Assembly: GCA_037447655.1 (NCBI GenBank)
Contig: JBBHKE010002320.1
Location: 1 to 64,000, forward strand
Direction: 5' to 3'
Length of the DNA stretch: 64,000 nucleotides
Origin: Zygnema cylindricum
Taxonomy: Eukaryota; Streptophyta; Zygnematophyceae; Zygnematales; Zygnemataceae
The translations under genes and the position numbers were made by a program. The notes below the pieces were generated by a model, which saw only the letters and a program-made list of their open reading frames with translations, ran no database searches and was not told where the DNA came from. The stretch's first letter is position 1, and each line of letters opens with the position of its first letter. This document shows positions 1-10,900 of the stretch, piece by piece.

Positions 1-45
1 GCGATCAAATGCCCCGCGACCTAATAGAGAGTGGAGGACGTCCAT
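1..45 (-). CDS. possible N-terminus of a gene running off the left edge
   Basis: On the - strand an ATG at 45-43 opens a frame of 15 codons without a stop up to the window edge. It starts MDVLHSLLGRGAFDR. About 65 bases upstream on that strand lies the telo-box-like repeat (111-150), which is common in promoters and 5' UTRs of plant genes. This is a plausible gene start, but the visible peptide is too short to assign a family and could be chance. Confidence 0.25.
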   Translation of the reverse strand, partial: MDVLHSLLGRGAFDR

Positions 46-110
46 GAGGCGATCGTCAAAAGCCGAGAGAGAGGAGAGAAATGTCGAGGTGGGAGGGGAA
101 GTACGAGTGA

Positions 111-153
111 ACCCTAAAAAACCCTAAAAAACCCTAAAAAACCCTAAAAACCC
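111..153. repeat. telo-box-like decamer repeat
   Basis: Four perfect copies of ACCCTAAAAA in a row (111-150) followed by CCC. The unit contains the plant telomere/telo-box core AAACCCTAA but with an extra A, period 10 rather than 7. It is therefore not a canonical telomere. It could be a promoter or 5'-UTR telo-box of the - strand gene at the edge, or a decayed interstitial telomere tract. Confidence 0.7.
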
Positions 154-177
154 TTCTCAAAGAGCTCCCACTGAAAC

Positions 178-400
178 TACAGTGTCCATGACTGTAATTG
201 TAAAACTGTAATTGTAAAAGAATTATTAGCGTAAATGAGAAAATCGAATGTAAAATGTATAATATTACTTTAGTTTAGGGAGACGTGGCATTTGTAGTCA
301 CTCCCTTGAAGAGTGTTATTAACACTGTTTTGTGATTTTTGGTCAAAAAAAAGTTGCGACAGAATTAGTGTTGTTAACTCTAACAGCAATTGGCAGTGTA
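178..400. mobile_element. TA-flanked MITE, family 1 copy A
   Basis: The left end TACAGTGTCCATGAC and right end CAATTGGCAGTGTA are near inverted repeats flanked by TA. The internal sequence matches, in part as reverse complement, the elements at 7923-8124, 57602-57804 and about 61078-61205. Shared signatures include a block around AGTGTTATTAACAC and GACGTGGCATTTGTAGTC. It has no coding capacity. The TA target suggests mobilisation by a Tc1/mariner/pogo-type transposase. Confidence 0.6.
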
Positions 401-1127
401 GAAATGGCCTGGAATTAGTTGCATTCCATGCTAACTCCAGTAGATGGAGATCAAGCCATAATTATACGTTGTAATTTTTGGGCAAACTAACAACAAGCTA
501 CCGTTTATTTATTGTTATTGTTGCACACTAATTGTTGTAAATGGTGTTTTAGCAGATTTTGTTGGAAATATTAGTTGCGTTTTGTGAGCAAATTACCCTG
601 GTAATGGACAGGAAGCTTAGCTGAACCAGGAAATAAGATGGTTTCTACATGTTTGGAAAATAGAGAGTCTATATAAATTTATTTTAGATCCATTGCGGCC
701 ATATGCACATTTGTGCTCTCTTTTTATGTTATTAAAAATGCCCATCGCTATTAATGTTAATTTTTTTTAGACAGTCCTACACAGTTGCCCGATTAGGCAT
801 GACCGTTACCTTTCGTTTGGTCCTGAAAACAAAAATCACGATAGAAAATGAAGTTAAAAGACATTTAAGTGCCCAAAAAATGTCTAACACTAACAGCGAT
901 AAGTTGTGAGAAATTGGAGCAAGTTTATTTGTTTTTGGTTGGATTAGGGCAAATAGTACTTTTTAAACTTCACGGCACAGTTAGTAAAGTTGCCAACAAT
1001 TTTCTTTTTCTTCAAAACCTTAAAATGTTGCTCCTGTTGAGGCATTGTAGTTTCGAGAGGTTTCCTTTGACCTGTTTATTTACTAGGGTTTTTTCCCCTG
1101 TGCTTCCTGAAAGTACTCAGTTCAAAG
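401..1127. other. intergenic, no gene recognised
   Basis: AT-rich DNA with no ORF that resembles a protein and no clear repeat boundary. I see nothing assignable. Confidence 0.5.
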
Positions 1128-1775
1128 CATAGTTCAAAAGTAGGTGAAAGTAGGCTCATACAATATGCCTATTGTATGCAAAACATACAATATGGCCTTA
1201 AGACCATAGTTGCATTTTTCAAAAGTAGGTGAAAGTAGGCCCATACAATATGCATATTGTACGCAAAACATACAATATGGCCTTAAGACCCATATTGAAT
1301 TGGTCACAAAATGAAAAATAATAGTAACAGGGTTGAGTTGCACATCGATCGATAGAGAATTAAACGTCATCCCTAAATTGAAAAACATTCGGACAAAAAA
1401 ATATTTTTCTATGAGCTTTGAGGTGTTTTTTATTTAAACCGTCAGATTTGGACGATCGGACGGTCGTTGATCAAAGTGGCGATCTAAGAAGATCACATGA
1501 AAAGCCCATAACACAACTTACGATAAGACTTACGTCCACGTTTTTTTTTTTTATCCGGGTTTTTTTTCTCGTTGAATGTCATCCTACGCCGTGTCAGTTC
1601 GCTAAAAGTTTTCGTCCGGCGGTGTGCGTTGTATTACGATCATACGTCAGATTCGCACGTTCGTACAGGAGTGTGCACAACGCACACATATAGTATGCCT
1701 ACTCTTCGCGAGTTTTGTGCCAAGTTTTGTGCGCCTACCAAAGGCCTACCATAAAAACGCCTAGTTTTGAACTAT
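1128..1775. repeat. 0.65-kb terminal-repeat element, copy R1
   Basis: Begins with a form of CATAGTTCAAAAGTAGG and ends with its inverted form near CCTAGTTTTGAACTATGG. Internal landmarks shared with R2-R4 are an ACAATATG/CATATTGT block, a GTAACAGGGTTGAG block and a GATCGGACGGTCG block. The short ORFs inside (peptides around RRSHEKPITQLTIRL) recur in all copies because the DNA is repeated. They lack any recognisable domain and are not called as genes. It contains an internal duplication of the GTAGGTGAAAGTAGG segment. Confidence 0.6.
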
Positions 1776-2016
1776 GGATATTTGTTCGTAGCGTTTAGTG
1801 CGAACGATTCAATCGCGACGAATTATACGTAACGAACGGATTGAACGTTTTGAACAAATCGTCAAATATCTTTAATGAATTTTCATCTGTACAATTTCGT
1901 GCATGTAAAACAAACAAAAAAATACATATAGCGCAGTTTGTAAGGTTGTCGTTAAATGAGGGGTAAACAATCATTATTATGTAAATACATGTCACACATC
2001 TGTTCTGTATCCGACT

Positions 2017-2097
2017 TCCTTGATCAATTGGTAGCGGAGTATATGAAAACAGTTTATGTCAAAATGTTGCAGCTTCATGTTCGAATGTTGTCCAAGG
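2017..2097 (+). other. tRNA-like sequence (degenerate tRNA or SINE head)
   Basis: The 81-nt segment starts TCCTTGA and ends CCAAGGA, giving a mostly complementary acceptor-type stem. It contains an A-box-like ATCAATTGGTAGCGG and a B-box-like GTTCGAATG at tRNA-like spacing. A clean cloverleaf with anticodon arm could not be drawn by eye, so a pseudo-tRNA or tRNA-derived SINE head is more likely than a working tRNA. Confidence 0.3.
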
Positions 2098-2178
2098 AAA
2101 CACTTTGTCAAAGTCTGTATGTTTCATCTGACTGACAATCATGGTAGATTATAGGGAGGTGGCTTCCTTGCGGTTTTG

Positions 2179-2240
2179 TTTTCAACTTCTTTCAAACAAA
2201 TTTGAAGATGTTTTCAACTTCTTTCAAACAAATTTGAAGA
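2179..2240. repeat. short tandem duplication
   Basis: A 36-bp segment beginning TTTTCAACTTCTTTCAAACA is repeated twice in tandem almost perfectly. It lies between repeat copies R1 and R2. Confidence 0.7.
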
Positions 2241-2570
2241 AGACGCCCGTACATTTTTCAAACTTTCTGCGCGAAAATAGTGTGACGTTTCAACTTCTCT
2301 TTTCGAAAATGTCCGTACATTTTCGATGAAAAAACGTACAGGTTTCGTGATGTTTTTGTTAAGTTCACTGGACTGAAAGTACTGAAACTGCAACGTATCT
2401 TTTCCTCTAAATTAACGTACATTTTACGGAAACTATTGTACTATCCCCGTAAACAGTCCGTTCAGTTTATGGGACAGAAAGTACATTGCGTTTTTTTGCA
2501 ATTTTTTCAAAAGTCACGAATTATACATTTCAATCGTAAAAATTGAAAAAATTACACGATTTGAACAATT

Positions 2571-3069
2571 ATGCTTAAGACCCATATTATATTGGTCGCA
2601 AAATGAAAAATAATAGTAACAGGGTTGAGTCGCACATCGATCGATAGAGAATTAACCGTCATGTCTAAATTTTGAAAAACATTCGGACAAAAAATTATTA
2701 TTCTGTGAGCTTTAAGGTGTTTTTTATTTAAACCGTCAGATTTGGACGATCGGGCGGTCGCTGGTCAAAGTAGCGATCTAAGAAGATCACATGAAAAGCC
2801 CATAACACAACTTACGATAAGACTTACGTTCACACTTTTTTTTTCCAAGTTTTTTTTCCCGCGGAATGTCATCCTACGCCGTGTCAGTTCGCTAAAAAAA
2901 TTTGTCCGGCGGCGTGCGCTGTACTATGATGATACGTCAGATTCATACGTTCGTACAGGAGTGTGCACAACGCACACACATACGGTATGCTTACTCTACG
3001 CGAGTTTTGTGCCAAATTTTGTGCGCCTACCAAAGGCCTACCATAAATACGCCTACTTTTGAACTATGG
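2571..3069. repeat. terminal-repeat element, copy R2 (5' truncated)
   Basis: Same family and orientation as R1, but it starts inside the element at the CTTAAGACCCATATT block. It ends with the standard terminus CTACTTTTGAACTATGG. Confidence 0.6.
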
Positions 3070-3070
3070 T

Positions 3071-3749
3071 TCAAAGCATAGTTCAGAAGTAGGTGAAAGT
3101 AGGCCCATACAATCTGCCTATTGTATGTAAAACACACAATGTGACCTTAAGACCCATATTGTATGGGTCGCAAAATGAAAAAAAATAGTAACAGGGTTGA
3201 GTTGCACATCGATCGATAGAGAATTAAACGTCATGTCTAAATTTTGAAAAACATTCGGACAAAAAATAATAATCTGTGAGTTTTGAGGTGTTTTTTATTT
3301 ACAACGTTAGATTCGGACGATCGGACGGCCGCTGATCAAATAGCGATCTAAGAAGATCACACGAAAAGCCCATAACACAACTTACGATATGACTATCTGT
3401 CATATAACTGTAGCGTCTGCAATTTTGAAGGCCACACTAAATAAGGCCTCAAATTGACCAACCAGGGCAGTATGGGACGACGGTCCAAATTTTGTTTGGC
3501 TGCCCGTCCGCGTTTTTTTTTTTTTTTGGGTTTTCTTTCCCGCGGAATGTCATCCTGCGCCGTGTCAGTTTGCTAAAAAATTTCATCCGGCGGCGTGCGC
3601 TGTACTATGATCATACGTCAGATTCGTACGTTCGTACAGGAGTGTGGACAACGCACACACATACAGTATGCCTACTCTACGCGAGTTTTGTGCCAAGTTT
3701 TGTGCGCCTACCAAAGGCCTACCATAAAAACGCCTACTTTTGAACTATG
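3071..3749. repeat. terminal-repeat element, copy R3
   Basis: Starts at the terminal motif (form CATAGTTCAGAAGTAGG) immediately after R2 and ends at CTACTTTTGAACTATGG. It carries a segment around 3400-3480 not seen in R1 or R2. Confidence 0.6.
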
Positions 3750-3750
3750 G

Positions 3751-4222
3751 TTCAAAGCATAGTTCAAAAGTAGGCGTTTTTTGGTAGGCCTTTGGTAGGC
3801 CGCCTTTAGCGTAAGTTGTGTTACGACCTTTCCATGTGATCTTCTTAGATCGTTACTTTCATCAGCGACCGTCCGATCGTCCAAATCTGACAATAGTCCT
3901 ATCGTTAGTTGCGGTATGGGCTTTTCATGTGATCTTCTTAGATCGTTACTTTCATCAATGACCGTCAGATCGTCCAAATCTCACGGTTTAAATGAAAAAT
4001 AGCTCAAAACTCACAGAAAAATATTTTTTTGTCCAATTTTTTTTTTAAATTTAGACATGATGTTTAATTCTCTATCGAACGATGTGCAGCTCAACCCTGT
4101 TACTATTTTATTTCATTTTGAGGCCAATACAATATGGGTCTTAAGGCCATATTGTATGTTTTGCATACAATAGGCATATTGTATGGGCGTACGGTCACCT
4201 ACTTTTGAACTATGGTTCAAAG
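3751..4222. repeat. terminal-repeat element, copy R4 (inverted)
   Basis: Same family as R1-R3 in opposite orientation, so R3 and R4 form a head-to-head pair. It contains two copies of the GATCTTCTTAGATCGTTAC segment, an internal duplication. Confidence 0.6.
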
Positions 4223-4994
4223 TTATCCTCCACTTCGGCAGTTTAGGTTTCCTGATGCAATATGACAATATCACTGTTTAAGTGTGGGCAAAACACAAAT
4301 TGAAATGTGTAAAAAACAACTATAATTTGGAGACGCTCTTTGTGATATCTCCGTACTGTACGGCCTATTATACTTCGAAATATAATTTGCCGTACAGTAA
4401 TGGCCTGGAAAGTGGAAACCTGTACAATACCGTACAGATCGGAAGTCCTCAATGTTCTCAAACTTTTGGCCGTTTGTGCAAACGTGGCGCTCTTCCGAAA
4501 GAGCCAATGTGGCATAAATAAGCTGTAATCCAGTTACAGTATACGGCTTTTGTGTCGTATCAATAATATCAAGGCATCTGAAAATGTTTGCCTATTACTG
4601 ATTCATATTTCGCCTCGATAATTTCCGGGATATGTTCCGAAGATGGCATCCCACATGGCATAATACCTAGCAGGTGAGTCAAACTGTCTTGCCAAATAAT
4701 TCCCACTATTTGTCACTCTTACATATAATGCCTTCCTCATGTAAGGAATTAGGGTATGTATTTTGATTCCTTTCTATGTTTCCTTTGGAAATTTTAGGTC
4801 GTGAAGCATGCAATACAGAGCTGGTCAGGTCTTTCAACTTTCACATTCTATCATTTATTGGTTTTACCATGGGAAGAATGCTCGTTGCTTATGCTGGTGT
4901 TTTTGAATTTACTGGAGCATGTATTAAATACCTTCAAACTTCATTTGGCTAGCTACTTACAGGAAGAGCTAAGGACTTCCTTTGGAAGTAAACT
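4223..4994 (+). other. upstream region / probable 5' UTR of the kinase gene
   Basis: No protein-like ORF. A candidate acceptor (AAATTTTAG before 4799) suggests a spliced 5' leader for the kinase gene. The ORFs here have no recognisable content and are ignored. An in-frame TAA lies two codons before the kinase ATG at 4995. Confidence 0.35.
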
Positions 4995-7900
4995 ATGGCC
5001 CGTGTGCCTCTTTTGAAGAAGTCTGCCATCATTGATGGCAGGTTTGAAGTTGAGAAGAAGATAGGCGAAGGAACTTTCAGTATCCACTTCCACTATCTGA
5101 CATCAAGGGGCTGAGTTCAGCAAGTTTCACGTGTCACGTGTCAGTGTCAGGGTTGTTTTACCTGTGCATGTGAACATGTTAAACCTCATGGAACTTTGGT
5201 CATTCTTTCTCACAAGTTTGAACAGTGATTGTTGAACCCATGGCGTCCTTGTAGTGGTTTTAAAATGCTAATTCTTATACCTAGAAAGATTAGACTCTTG
5301 ATGGTAACACAAGCTGCAGTTATGAAATGCAAACAGTTGCTCAACTTGATTCTTAACTTTATTTATCGAAGGTGAAATTTATCGTGCACGGGATTCCTGT
5401 TCTGGCATGTTGGTAGCCGTGAAGGTGGAAAAAGAAGAAACTGTTCTCAAATGGGAGAGCAATGTGCAAAAGCATCTTCAAGGTACTTTTTTTTCAGTTT
5501 ATGCATTTAAGCATTTTGTAGTAAATTATATTTCGGATAAGGACGAACCTAAACCCCACAAACAAGGCTGCTGTTAAGGGCCGAGTCTGACTTAAGCATC
5601 AACATTATATGTACGTGTATTGGTCTTTCTTGTGCTTTTAGGTTTTTGCAAGAAATGAAGAGTTATATGGAATATAGGGGCTGCTATTTTAGCTTCGAAG
5701 TCGTTATCTAATTACTTAAGGCAATTTGGATATTGATAAAGCATAAAGGACACATCAGTTCAGCTCTTCTTTCGAGGTTCTACCAAAATATCAGTGATAT
5801 GAGTTAATAAGGGAATTAGTCTGCTGAGGCGAGTCATGTTCGTAAAAGGATTAGATGAAGGAGAATTACGGGAAGAAGGACAAGTTAGGAATTCTGACAG
5901 AACTAACATTGTAAGGCAGTATGATATTATTTTCTGGACAGTTTTCCCACTTGCTTGTAAATTTTCTGTACTCTCTTGTGCAGACTGTGAATACGTCTGT
6001 AAGCACGTTCAATGTGGTGTCTTCGAGGACCACAATTACCTTGCTATGGAACTTCTTGGTGATAGCCTGTCTGAACTACGGCGTAAACAGTTGGGTGGAA
6101 AGTTTTCAACAAGTACGAGTCTGCGATTGGGAGGGCAGGTATATAGTCCTAGAGTACTTGTTGTGCCTTTTCTTAGCCGATGACTCCAATGGAGCACTTT
6201 GTGCTGCATTTAAGTCTGGCGGACTTTACAGGTGTTTTAAGCTGTATGGCCTGGGTCAAAATGCACTTTCTGATTTGGCTGCTTCTCATTTTTAGTGTCC
6301 CATATGCGGTGCAGCTACTCATGGCTCTGAAGGGAATGCATGAACGTGGCTATCTTCATCGAGATGTCAAACCTGTGAGTTATTGGTAGTGTGCCTATTG
6401 GGGTTTGTCGACAAAGATCTCAGCGGTTATTGTCAAAGACATCACAGGTTGTAGGTTAAGACCTCAAGACGTTATTTTGGCAACATATGTAGCTTGAATC
6501 TTCTCATTCTAACTTTGGTGTTATGATTAACTCATGATTTATCTATCATCCATCCCTTGCTGTTGTACACAAGAAAGACTGGGTAAAGATTTCTCCTGCA
6601 TTTTGCTCGTGGTTGACGTCATATTTTTTATCTTTGACTGCGTCCAGTTTCTTGATGTCACTGCTGTATATTCTGCCGAAATATGGCCCCTGATACAGTA
6701 GCCTGTCCTTTCCTTCCTCGTCTTGCTGGATCCTTTTGGCAAGAATTAGAGATGTAACGGCCTTCTTTGTCTTTGTTTGTCAGTCAAATTTTGCGATTGG
6801 TTATGGCCAAAAGCACAGGCAGTGCTACATCATCGATTTTGGTTTGGCAAAGCGTTACAGAACTCACAGTGGTGAAGTTCACCAGCCCCGCAAGACTGCA
6901 GAATTCCGCGGCTCATGTGTTTATGCCTCTGTACATGCACACTTGCTAATGGTAAACTGGGTTTGCTGCCTGTGGAACTAATTTCGTCAGTTCTATGATG
7001 TTTCAGTTGTTTTTCCCAGTAACCAAATGGGCACCATTTGAATAAAGGAAAGTATCACAGCACATAATTTTAAAATTGTTGGGGAGGGCTTTACCTTGTT
7101 AGTACTCTTTTCACACTCTGTTCCATAGTTTTCCCTGTTGCTTATTTGTGTATTCTGTCCTAATATCAGATCACACTATGCTGGATAGTCATTACACCAC
7201 GTAATCGTTATTAGAGTAAAGAAGTTATTAGTGAGGGGTTTGATAACTAATTCAGTTACGAAAGGCATGGCTGATTTTGAGTTGTTTAAATAATTGGCAT
7301 CAAGAAATAAAAATTAGTGCCACTGATGCTATTTTAGGTTTGAGTGTTAAAATATAGGACGGATAAAAGGTCGTTGATGCTAGCGATACATGGTGTAATT
7401 AGTGAGTTTCAGTTACTTTCTAGTATTCCTCTGGTTAGGGGATTGGATGCTTTGCCGTACAGCAGGAGCGTCATGCTGGGCTTGGCTCTGGCAGGACCTG
7501 GGGAGGCGGGACGATCTGTGGTCGCTGTTTTACGTTATTGTGGAGTTTTTGGAGGGTGACATTCCATGGCGATCAGTGAATGACAAGGTGAAAATACTTT
7601 CCACGTGAATGTTTTAATGTCGGAGGTCTTTTTTATTGAGAACAGGCAGTCATTAGTCGCCTTGAGCGCGAAGATTGTTGACAAGAACATTCTTGGGTTG
7701 GTGACTTTTCCAGGAGAAGGTGAAGCATATGAAACTATATTATGTTAAGAAGCCGCAAGAGCTTTTTAAGTCTATGGAGCTTCCTGACGAGTTATTGGTA
7801 TGAGCCGCCTTTTTCTGCCATTCATGTTGAAGTTCAGATGTTGGCCTTCAGCGGCATGCATCGCAAATCGTTGTTATGGTGTCAATTTAGTTGTGGGAGT

Positions 7901-10900
7901 CATGTAAGGCATGGCAGTCTAGTACACCGACCATTGCTATCAGAGTTAATAACACTAATTCGGTCACGGCTTTTTCGACCGGAAATTATAAAACAGTGTT
8001 AATAACGCTATTTAAGGGAGTGGACTAAAATCTGCCACGTCTCTTTGCGTTAAAATTGTATTTTCCATTTATATTTTGAATTTACACTTAGAATTCCTTT
8101 GCTCTGATAGTGATGTGCCTTGTATTTTACTTGGGGCGAGTTCTTGCAGCTTGCTTCATGGTTACAAGTCAACATCATTGTGAATTATCAACATGGAATG
8201 TTGGCAATCATTATAGCTAAACCTGAAGGTCCTGGAACAGTGTTAGTGTTTTCATTTCAGGGTTTGCACTGGGCAGCTATTTATGAAACACCTGCAATCG
8301 CTGGAGTTTTCTGATGAACCTAAGTACGAATATTTGATGCAACTGCTGGAAAATTATCGAAAGCGTTTGGGGATAAAGGTATAGTGTTTGCCACTGGTGG
8401 GAAGAAAATTTCTCATTCAGCTCTTTTTTTGTCCCTTAAATTCTTGGAATGTCCCTACAATATCCCTTAAATTGAGCAGTGTCCTGATTACGCTGCTATT
8501 ACTCTATGTTCTTGATGATTCGCCTATCGGGGGTTTCATTGGTGGGATTTTATTTTTTTTAAACTGAGCTATTTGAGAAGATAGCTCTGAGTCTGAAATG
8601 TCCGAAAAGATTCTTTGTTAAAAAAATACCAACGACAGTTGTTATTCAGATCTGGAGAAATAAATTTTATCATTGCTTGGATATGATTTTACAATTAACT
8701 TTGTGTTTTGTATCTAGACTAGCAACTCTTTTTCTTATTTTAAGCACTTGTTTTACTGGCTGTTTGTCTCAACTTCATCAAATAACACAAATCTTATGCG
8801 TAAACATGTGCTTGTTGATGCCAACAGTCTTGGTGGCTGTCTCATGATGATGTTTCTGACAGATACGCATTTTTACTGAGTGTGCAGCAATGACACACTG
8901 GCAATCATTGGTAATCACATTCGTGCTGGCTGGGATTCATTCTTTTTGCAGGATGATTTGCCATACGACTGGGATACACCAAATACACATGTATCATTTT
9001 CCTCACAGCATGCCAGGTAACAAGGGGGCTCAAATAGTGCAAAGATGGAGGAAAGGCAGCTCAAATTTGTTCTAATATGTTTTATATGCTCTGGGGTTTT
9101 TATTTGAATATACATGACCTTCATGAAATGCAGACATTATCAAGGTGATCACTCCTCAAGCTTTCGCCAGCATGCAGTGGAGAAAATGGAGCTCTCTAAG
9201 ACAGTTACCTGTTCCAGTGACGCCCCTGCTGTTACTCATCAAACCAAGGAAGCCGTATCACCGAAAGTCGTGGAGCAAGGTGTTTTGGAAGCTCCTGCAA
9301 CGGGAGTTCTTGTGCAGCAACAAAATCCTGGTTTGAACGATGCGCTTTTAGTTCCTGGTGGCCCATCCTGGTCCGGCTTGTCTCCAACCGGAGAGACCCA
9401 GACTGCTGGACTATCTCATAGAGATGCAAGCTTTGTTCGTCATGACCCTCAAGCCAGAGATAACTCGAGGGATGATGGATCACGGGATTTGCTAGCAAGA
9501 GAAAGGGATAGGTTATCATCTTGGGATAATAGCTCCTATCGATCTGCCAGAGATGGAGGTGGGGAAGGCAGTCAGCGTAACCGATGGGGTCACAGCTCAA
9601 GCAAGGGTAGCAGAGAACGGAGTGACTACCGCAGCTATGAAAGGGAGGGGAAAATGGAACGTCGTGGGTCATATGACCGTTACTTTGATCGCAATGATGA
9701 CAATAGGAAAAGTTCTATTAACAGAGGGTCAAATAATGAAAGAGCAGATCGTTTTTGTTCATCTTATTCGGGATTTGCAGCAAGAAAGAGAGATCGCCGA
9801 GTTTGTAGTGAAACGTCCTCAGTGGCGAATGCAAGCGGCTTGACTGTGAGGCTGCACATCCTGCAAGGTGTGTCTCATAAATGTTAGGAACTTCCTAGAA
9901 TCTCTTTTTTTTCCACAGCAACAGAAAGTCAGCTAGCTGTATGCTTCTTGTCCTTGTGTGAGATGTTCACTGTGTCACTCTTTTGAACACACTGAAATTA
10001 TAAAGACTAGATTAAGGTTGTTTACATAATCCTGTATAGTGGATTAAGACGTATTTTTTAGTGTTGAGTATCGGCAATGTTTTGCCGATAATCGATATGT
10101 ACCTTTTTTTGGCTTGCCGGTAATTGATATATTGGCACGATATATCGAAACTGGTGTTATCGCCGATAAAAAATCAATAATATTGGTTTTTATCGCGATA
10201 ACATCGGTACCGATAACTATCGGCGATAATGTACGGTTCGTGCGGTTTTTCCCGTCTTTCTGAACCGCCATTACTCCGTTACACAGAGTACGGAATATAT
10301 TTTTACACTTGGCATACCACGCTATATACAGTGGAAAAAGTAATACATTATATTAGAAAGTACTATTAAATAGCGTACTATTTTTTTTCCACTTATCGCC
10401 GATAAGGAATTTGTTGGTCTCGGAGCGATATATCGGGACCCCTGACCGTTCGATAACCGATAACTATCGACATCGGTGTTATCGCGATAAATTTTGCCGA
10501 TACACAACACTAGTATTTTTTGTATCACTCCTCGTCGTCATACACATTTCAAAAGGAAACGAGTAGTTTTTAATGTCTCTGAAGAGGATAGTGGCTTTCT
10601 AGTGCGCACTTCTTTAGTTATGCTCAACCTGAATCCATTAATACTTGTGTTAGTCACTTTTAGTGGTTGTTAAAGTGATTTTTGATTTGTTTTTTCACTC
10701 ACATGTTTAATGGTGCTAACATTGTCATAAGTGGTACTGGTGTGATTCGATGTACTTGCTGAACGGCTATTTGTAAATTGATGAGTCCTGTGGCAGGTGA
10801 CGAAGATTATCGTATCTGAATCTCCAGCCTTGTTCAGCCCTTGTGTTATGTCAATATTGAGCCTGGTGAAAACCATTGCTGTGTGCAGAACGGCAGGGGA

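Noticed and set aside
111-153. true telomere or chromosome end
   Set aside because: Only four units with period 10 instead of the 7-bp plant telomere unit, with ordinary sequence on both sides.
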